NCBI RefSeq assembly: GCF_025136295.1
Contig: NZ_CP062788.1
Coordinates: 1,767,001-1,831,000 of the forward strand
Direction of reading: 5' to 3'
Length of the DNA stretch: 64,000 bases
Source: Aestuariispira ectoiniformans
GTDB taxonomy: Bacteria; Pseudomonadota; Alphaproteobacteria; UBA8366; Aestuariispiraceae
Part shown: one piece after another, positions 60,969 to 64,000 of the stretch
How positions within the stretch are numbered: the first letter of the stretch is position 1
Layout of the letters: the number at the start of each line of letters is the position of its first letter
Program-made: the position numbers and the translations under genes
Notes under the pieces: model-generated
Seen by the model: only the letters and a program-made list of their open reading frames with translations
Databases searched by the model: none
Told to the model about the DNA's origin: nothing

Positions 60969-62324
60969 TTATTCGTTGTCGGCACCGTCGTCCGGCTTGC
61001 GTGCCTGGAATTCAATGTCCTGGGCGCGAAGCCAGCCGGGGGATCCATTTGGAAGCTGATCCATGGCGCGTTCGGCATAGGTCTTGGCCGTTGGTTTCTT
61101 GCCGGTGCGGATCGCCTCTTCCGCCAGGGCCAATGCCGTGTTGGCCTGATCGTCAAGGCGACCGTAGGCGGTGGCCAGCAGGCGCCAGTTAAAGGTCGCC
61201 CAGGGCTCGTAACGGACAGCCTCTTTCAGGTCCGCAACCGCTTCTTTCAGGTTTTCGTCGCCGTCCAGTTCGATATAGGCGCGGGCACGTGCCTGATGGA
61301 TCATCGCGGCCCAGGGCAGGATATTCAGTGCCTTGCCGTAGGTTTTGATCGCGTCTTCCATCCGCCCTGCATCAAACAGTGTGTCGCCCTTAAATTCATA
61401 GAAAAAGGGGTCCTTGGGGCTTTCAGCCAATAGGGCGTCTGTGATTTTGAGGGACTCTTCGTATCTGTGCTGTTGCTGCAGGTTGATCGCGCGGGCATAG
61501 CGTGCCGGTACGGACTGGTCCGATTTGGGGTAGTAGGTAAGAACCTGGCTCTCCGGCAACAGATAGCCGCGCAGCTTTGCCCGGACCCTGTCATGTAGCA
61601 GCTTGTATTCCTCTGGCAGTTTGTTGTCGCTGTATTTCGAGATCTGCACGTGATGCCTGACGAAATTCATACGGCTGTCCGTCAGGGGGTGGCTGCGCGT
61701 GTAGGGGTTCTGGTCGGCGGTGTAGAGCGCCTCGTTCCGTTTCAGCTTCTCAAAGAATTCAAGCATGCCGCGCGACGACATTTTTGCTTCGTCAAGGAAA
61801 GTGACGGCGGCCTGGTCGGCGGATTGCTCCATCGCGCGGGTGTAGGTGAGGAAACTGCGCTGGCCGATATGCTGGCCCAGAGCCAGGGAGGCTGCCACGG
61901 CATCTGCGCGACCGGTAGCAAGTGCCAGCGGGATGCCCAGCAGCATGGTTGCAATTTGCTGGGCCTGTGCACTTTCCCGAATCGTGTCGAACTGGGCCAG
62001 ATGGCCGCCCGTGATATGGCCGGTTTCATGGGCGATAACGCCGATCACCTGAGAGGCGTCGTCGGCTGCCATGAGCAATCCGGTATGGATGAAAATCCGT
62101 TGACCACCGGCGACAAAGGCGTTCAGGCGCGGGTCTTTGATCAGGTGAATACGCACCGTTTGCACGTCCAGACCGGCGGCATTGAAGATCGGCGCGCTAT
62201 AGTAGCGCACGGCATTTTCTATTTCCGTATCGCGAATAAAGCTTAAATTCCTTGCCTGCGCGGTTGCCCCTGTGGCAAGACCGATAGCCAGCGTGATCAA
62301 GGAAAACGTATAAAGAAGACGCAT
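60969..62324 (-). CDS. M48 family zinc metalloprotease with TPR tail (BepA-like)
   Basis: Exported zinc protease of 451 residues. A signal peptide (1-24, ending TAQA) precedes the M48 domain with HETGH at 99-103 and the downstream Glu (MEQSADQAAVTF near residue 165). A C-terminal TPR array follows (about 290-430; YARAINLQQQHRYEESLKIT, GDTLFDAGRMEDAIKTYGKA). BepA-type proteins degrade or assist outer-membrane protein assembly. The start codon is 6 bp from that of the divergent gamma-glutamyltransferase-like gene. Confidence 0.93.
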   Translation of the reverse strand: MRLLYTFSLITLAIGLATGATAQARNLSFIRDTEIENAVRYYSAPIFNAAGLDVQTVRIHLIKDPRLNAFVAGGQRIFIHTGLLMAADDASQVIGVIAHETGHITGGHLAQFDTIRESAQAQQIATMLLGIPLALATGRADAVAASLALGQHIGQRSFLTYTRAMEQSADQAAVTFLDEAKMSSRGMLEFFEKLKRNEALYTADQNPYTRSHPLTDSRMNFVRHHVQISKYSDNKLPEEYKLLHDRVRAKLRGYLLPESQVLTYYPKSDQSVPARYARAINLQQQHRYEESLKITDALLAESPKDPFFYEFKGDTLFDAGRMEDAIKTYGKALNILPWAAMIHQARARAYIELDGDENLKEAVADLKEAVRYEPWATFNWRLLATAYGRLDDQANTALALAEEAIRTGKKPTAKTYAERAMDQLPNGSPGWLRAQDIEFQARKPDDGADNE

Positions 62325-62330
62325 AAAGAC

Positions 62331-63989
62331 ATGCCTGATTATAAAACCAATAGCAGTAATCTAGTGTCGCGACGTAAACTTCGCAAATCATTCGCAGCCA
62401 TTATTCTTGCCGGAGCGGCTTTGGCCGGCTGCAGCAGTGATAGCAGCGACGTGCAGCGAGGAACAATCGGGTATGTCAGTGGCTTCTACGGCGGTGTCGC
62501 GGGTGACGAGCCTCATGCCGTTCTGGTGGGCCGCGATGTTCTGACCGCAGGCGGCAATGCGGCGGACGCGGCAGTGGCCATGATTTTTACAATGACAGTA
62601 ACCTCGCCGGCGAATGTCAGCCTGGCAGGCGGTGGCGCCTGCGTCGTGCATGACGCCAATGTCGGGGTGACCGAGGCGCTGGACTTCATTGGTGGCCCTG
62701 GAACCGGGCGGGGCGGCGACCGCCCTACGGCTGTACCTGCCCTGCCACGTGGCATGGTGGCCCTGCATGCGCGCTACGGATCAGTCGACTGGCGTGGACT
62801 TGTTGCCAAGGCGGAATCCATGGCGCGCCTTGGGCACCGTATGTCCCGGGCGTCGGCCCGTGAACTGGCACTGGTGGCACGGCCCCTGTTTGCCGACCCG
62901 GAGGCGCGGAAGATTTTCCTGAGTCCCAATGGCAAGCCCTACGGCGAAGGCGAGAAGTTCTCGCAGCTGGACCTGGCGGCCATGCTCGGCAAGATCCGGG
63001 CGTCGGGTGGCGGCGTTTTCTATGAAGGCGTAACGGCAAGGAATTTGGTGGATGCCGTGCGTCGGGCCGGTGGGTCGCTGACCGTCGAGGACCTCCGGAA
63101 TTACCGCCCGGTCTGGCGGGAGACCTTGCAGGTGCCGGTTGGCGATGACGTTGCGCATTTCGCGCCGACACCGGCGGGCGGGTTGCTCGGCGCGCAGGCC
63201 GCGGCAATGGATTGGTATGACGATCGTTACGAGGATGCTGACGCCGCAGAGCGTGCGCATCTGCAAACGGAAGTACTCAAACGGGCCTATGCGGAACGCC
63301 GCCGTTATCTGATGCCGGACTGGACGGTCCGGGGCGATACGGAACAAATGCTGTCCGGCGAGCATATTGAAAAGCTGATGAGCAATTTCAATCCGGACAA
63401 GGCGACGTCTGTTCTGGAAATCGGGGCGGCACCGGACGCACAGGAAAACGGTGCGGGCACGGGGATTGTCGTTGTCGACCGCACGGGAATGGCTGTGTCC
63501 TGCGAGTTAGGGCTCAACAACATGTTCGGTACGGGCCGGGTGGCACCGGGCACGGGCATGATCCTCGCTGCTGCGCCGAAAGGCGGGACACGCAATTCGC
63601 TGAACCTTTCTCCGATGATTGTCGCGAACCCGAATACGTTCAATTTCCGCTATGCGGCGGCGGGCGGCGGGGGCATTGCCCATGCTGCGGCTATGCTGCA
63701 GGTCGCCAGCGACGTATTGCTCGGCGGCAAGGCTGTCGACGAGGCAGTTGAAGCGCCTCGCCTGTCCCCTGGGCCGAAACTGGAACGGACCTATGTGGAA
63801 GAGGCTGAAAGTGAAGTCATTCAACAGGCCCTGCGGGATCGCGGTCATGCGGTGAAGACGATCAAGCAGATGGCGCGGATCAATGCGATGTATTGTGCAT
63901 CGGGTTTGCCGGTCGAAGGGGGCGATGATCCTGACTGCGGCATCCGTCAGGACCCGCGATGGCATGGCCTTTCGGTCATCGCGAAGTGA
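62331..63989 (+). CDS. Gamma-glutamyltransferase-like lipoprotein
   Basis: Ntn-hydrolase-fold protein of the gamma-glutamyltransferase family, up to 552 residues. The N-terminus has a lipoprotein signal (FAAIILAGAALAGC, lipobox LAGC). The body shows GGNAADAAVAMIFTMTVTSP and the small-subunit start region around residue 375 (ENGAGTGIVVVDRTGMAV), then NNMFGTGRVAPGTGM. Relative to the classical TTHxSVVD the nucleophilic Thr position seems to be Gly, with one Thr following. It may therefore be a variant or inactive homologue. A GTG 11 codons downstream would give a more typical 22-residue signal. Confidence 0.82.
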   Translation: MPDYKTNSSNLVSRRKLRKSFAAIILAGAALAGCSSDSSDVQRGTIGYVSGFYGGVAGDEPHAVLVGRDVLTAGGNAADAAVAMIFTMTVTSPANVSLAGGGACVVHDANVGVTEALDFIGGPGTGRGGDRPTAVPALPRGMVALHARYGSVDWRGLVAKAESMARLGHRMSRASARELALVARPLFADPEARKIFLSPNGKPYGEGEKFSQLDLAAMLGKIRASGGGVFYEGVTARNLVDAVRRAGGSLTVEDLRNYRPVWRETLQVPVGDDVAHFAPTPAGGLLGAQAAAMDWYDDRYEDADAAERAHLQTEVLKRAYAERRRYLMPDWTVRGDTEQMLSGEHIEKLMSNFNPDKATSVLEIGAAPDAQENGAGTGIVVVDRTGMAVSCELGLNNMFGTGRVAPGTGMILAAAPKGGTRNSLNLSPMIVANPNTFNFRYAAAGGGGIAHAAAMLQVASDVLLGGKAVDEAVEAPRLSPGPKLERTYVEEAESEVIQQALRDRGHAVKTIKQMARINAMYCASGLPVEGGDDPDCGIRQDPRWHGLSVIAK

Positions 63990-64000
63990 TATTTTCGCGT

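Noticed and set aside
1-64000. CRISPR arrays, prophage, insertion sequences, rRNA or tRNA genes
   Set aside because: No spaced direct-repeat array, transposase or integrase-like protein, terminal inverted repeats or tRNA-like clover-leaf sequence was noticed; a tRNAscan or Infernal run would settle the RNA question.

Overview
The window is chromosomal DNA of an alphaproteobacterium, probably of a Rhodospirillales-like marine lineage. The evidence is a set of lineage-typical genes: NDUFA12 of complex I, a DUF2155 protein, a DUF1476 (F1-ATPase zeta inhibitor) protein, a class II B12-dependent ribonucleotide reductase, and aroQ-accB-accC-aat. It is moderately GC-rich and densely coded (61 protein genes, one cut by the left edge). 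I see no rRNA, tRNA, CRISPR array, insertion sequence or phage gene. The order of the lineage is an inference.

Layout. (1) 1-10.4 kb: polyamine catabolism. Two head-to-head glutamine-synthetase-type gamma-glutamylpolyamine ligases, a putrescine:pyruvate aminotransferase (SpuC) and a gamma-glutamyl-aminobutyraldehyde dehydrogenase (PuuC), interleaved with an LpxO-like hydroxylase, a VOC protein, a nitroreductase, a rhomboid protease and an acyl-CoA ligase. (2) 10.4-17.2 kb: LysE exporter, NfeD/SPFH membrane pair, a nucleoside-gate transporter with a divergent Lrp regulator, an orphan solute-binding protein, an aspartoacylase-family amidohydrolase and a HAD hydrolase. (3) 17.3-24.2 kb: nrdJ with NrdR-like boxes, then NDUFA12, two overlapping MlaD proteins, a methyltransferase and DUF2155. 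(4) 24.2-38.2 kb: MFS transporter and XRE regulator, potFGHI polyamine ABC importer, a BetI-like TetR regulator, two PuuB-type FAD oxidases, and a Tat-exported molybdenum aldehyde oxidoreductase (iorAB-like) with a divergent AraC regulator. (5) 38.2-48.7 kb: aat, accC, accB, aroQ, an S9 peptidase, DUF1476, a helical-repeat envelope protein behind purB, a TSUP permease and a MarR regulator. (6) 49-55.5 kb: aminotransferase, small membrane protein, molybdopterin oxidoreductase, MFS transporter and LysR regulator. (7) 55.6-64 kb: MBL hydrolase, dGTPase-like protein, radC, map, sfsA, a DsbA-type protein, an M48 protease and a gamma-glutamyltransferase-like lipoprotein.

How the genes work together. 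The clearest system is polyamine use: PotFGHI imports putrescine/spermidine; the PuuA-like ligases, PuuB oxidases and PuuC would run the gamma-glutamyl route, and SpuC the direct transaminase route. The closing steps (PuuD hydrolase, GABA transaminase) are not in the window. These genes lie in two blocks about 18 kb apart but share one operator. The palindrome TGTGATCACA occurs exactly upstream of the complete puuA-like gene, spuC and puuC, and with one mismatch between the TetR gene and the first puuB. At the first three it abuts or overlaps the predicted -10 box, which implies a repressor. The adjacent BetI-like TetR protein is the best candidate regulator, in place of the enterobacterial PuuR. 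The other points worth attention are five NrdR-like boxes spaced near 50 bp upstream of nrdJ, two enzyme homologues that appear to lack a key catalytic residue (the LpxO-like and gamma-glutamyltransferase-like proteins), a PotH with an extra N-terminal membrane region, and a paired 12-bp repeat in the MarR/aminotransferase intergenic region.
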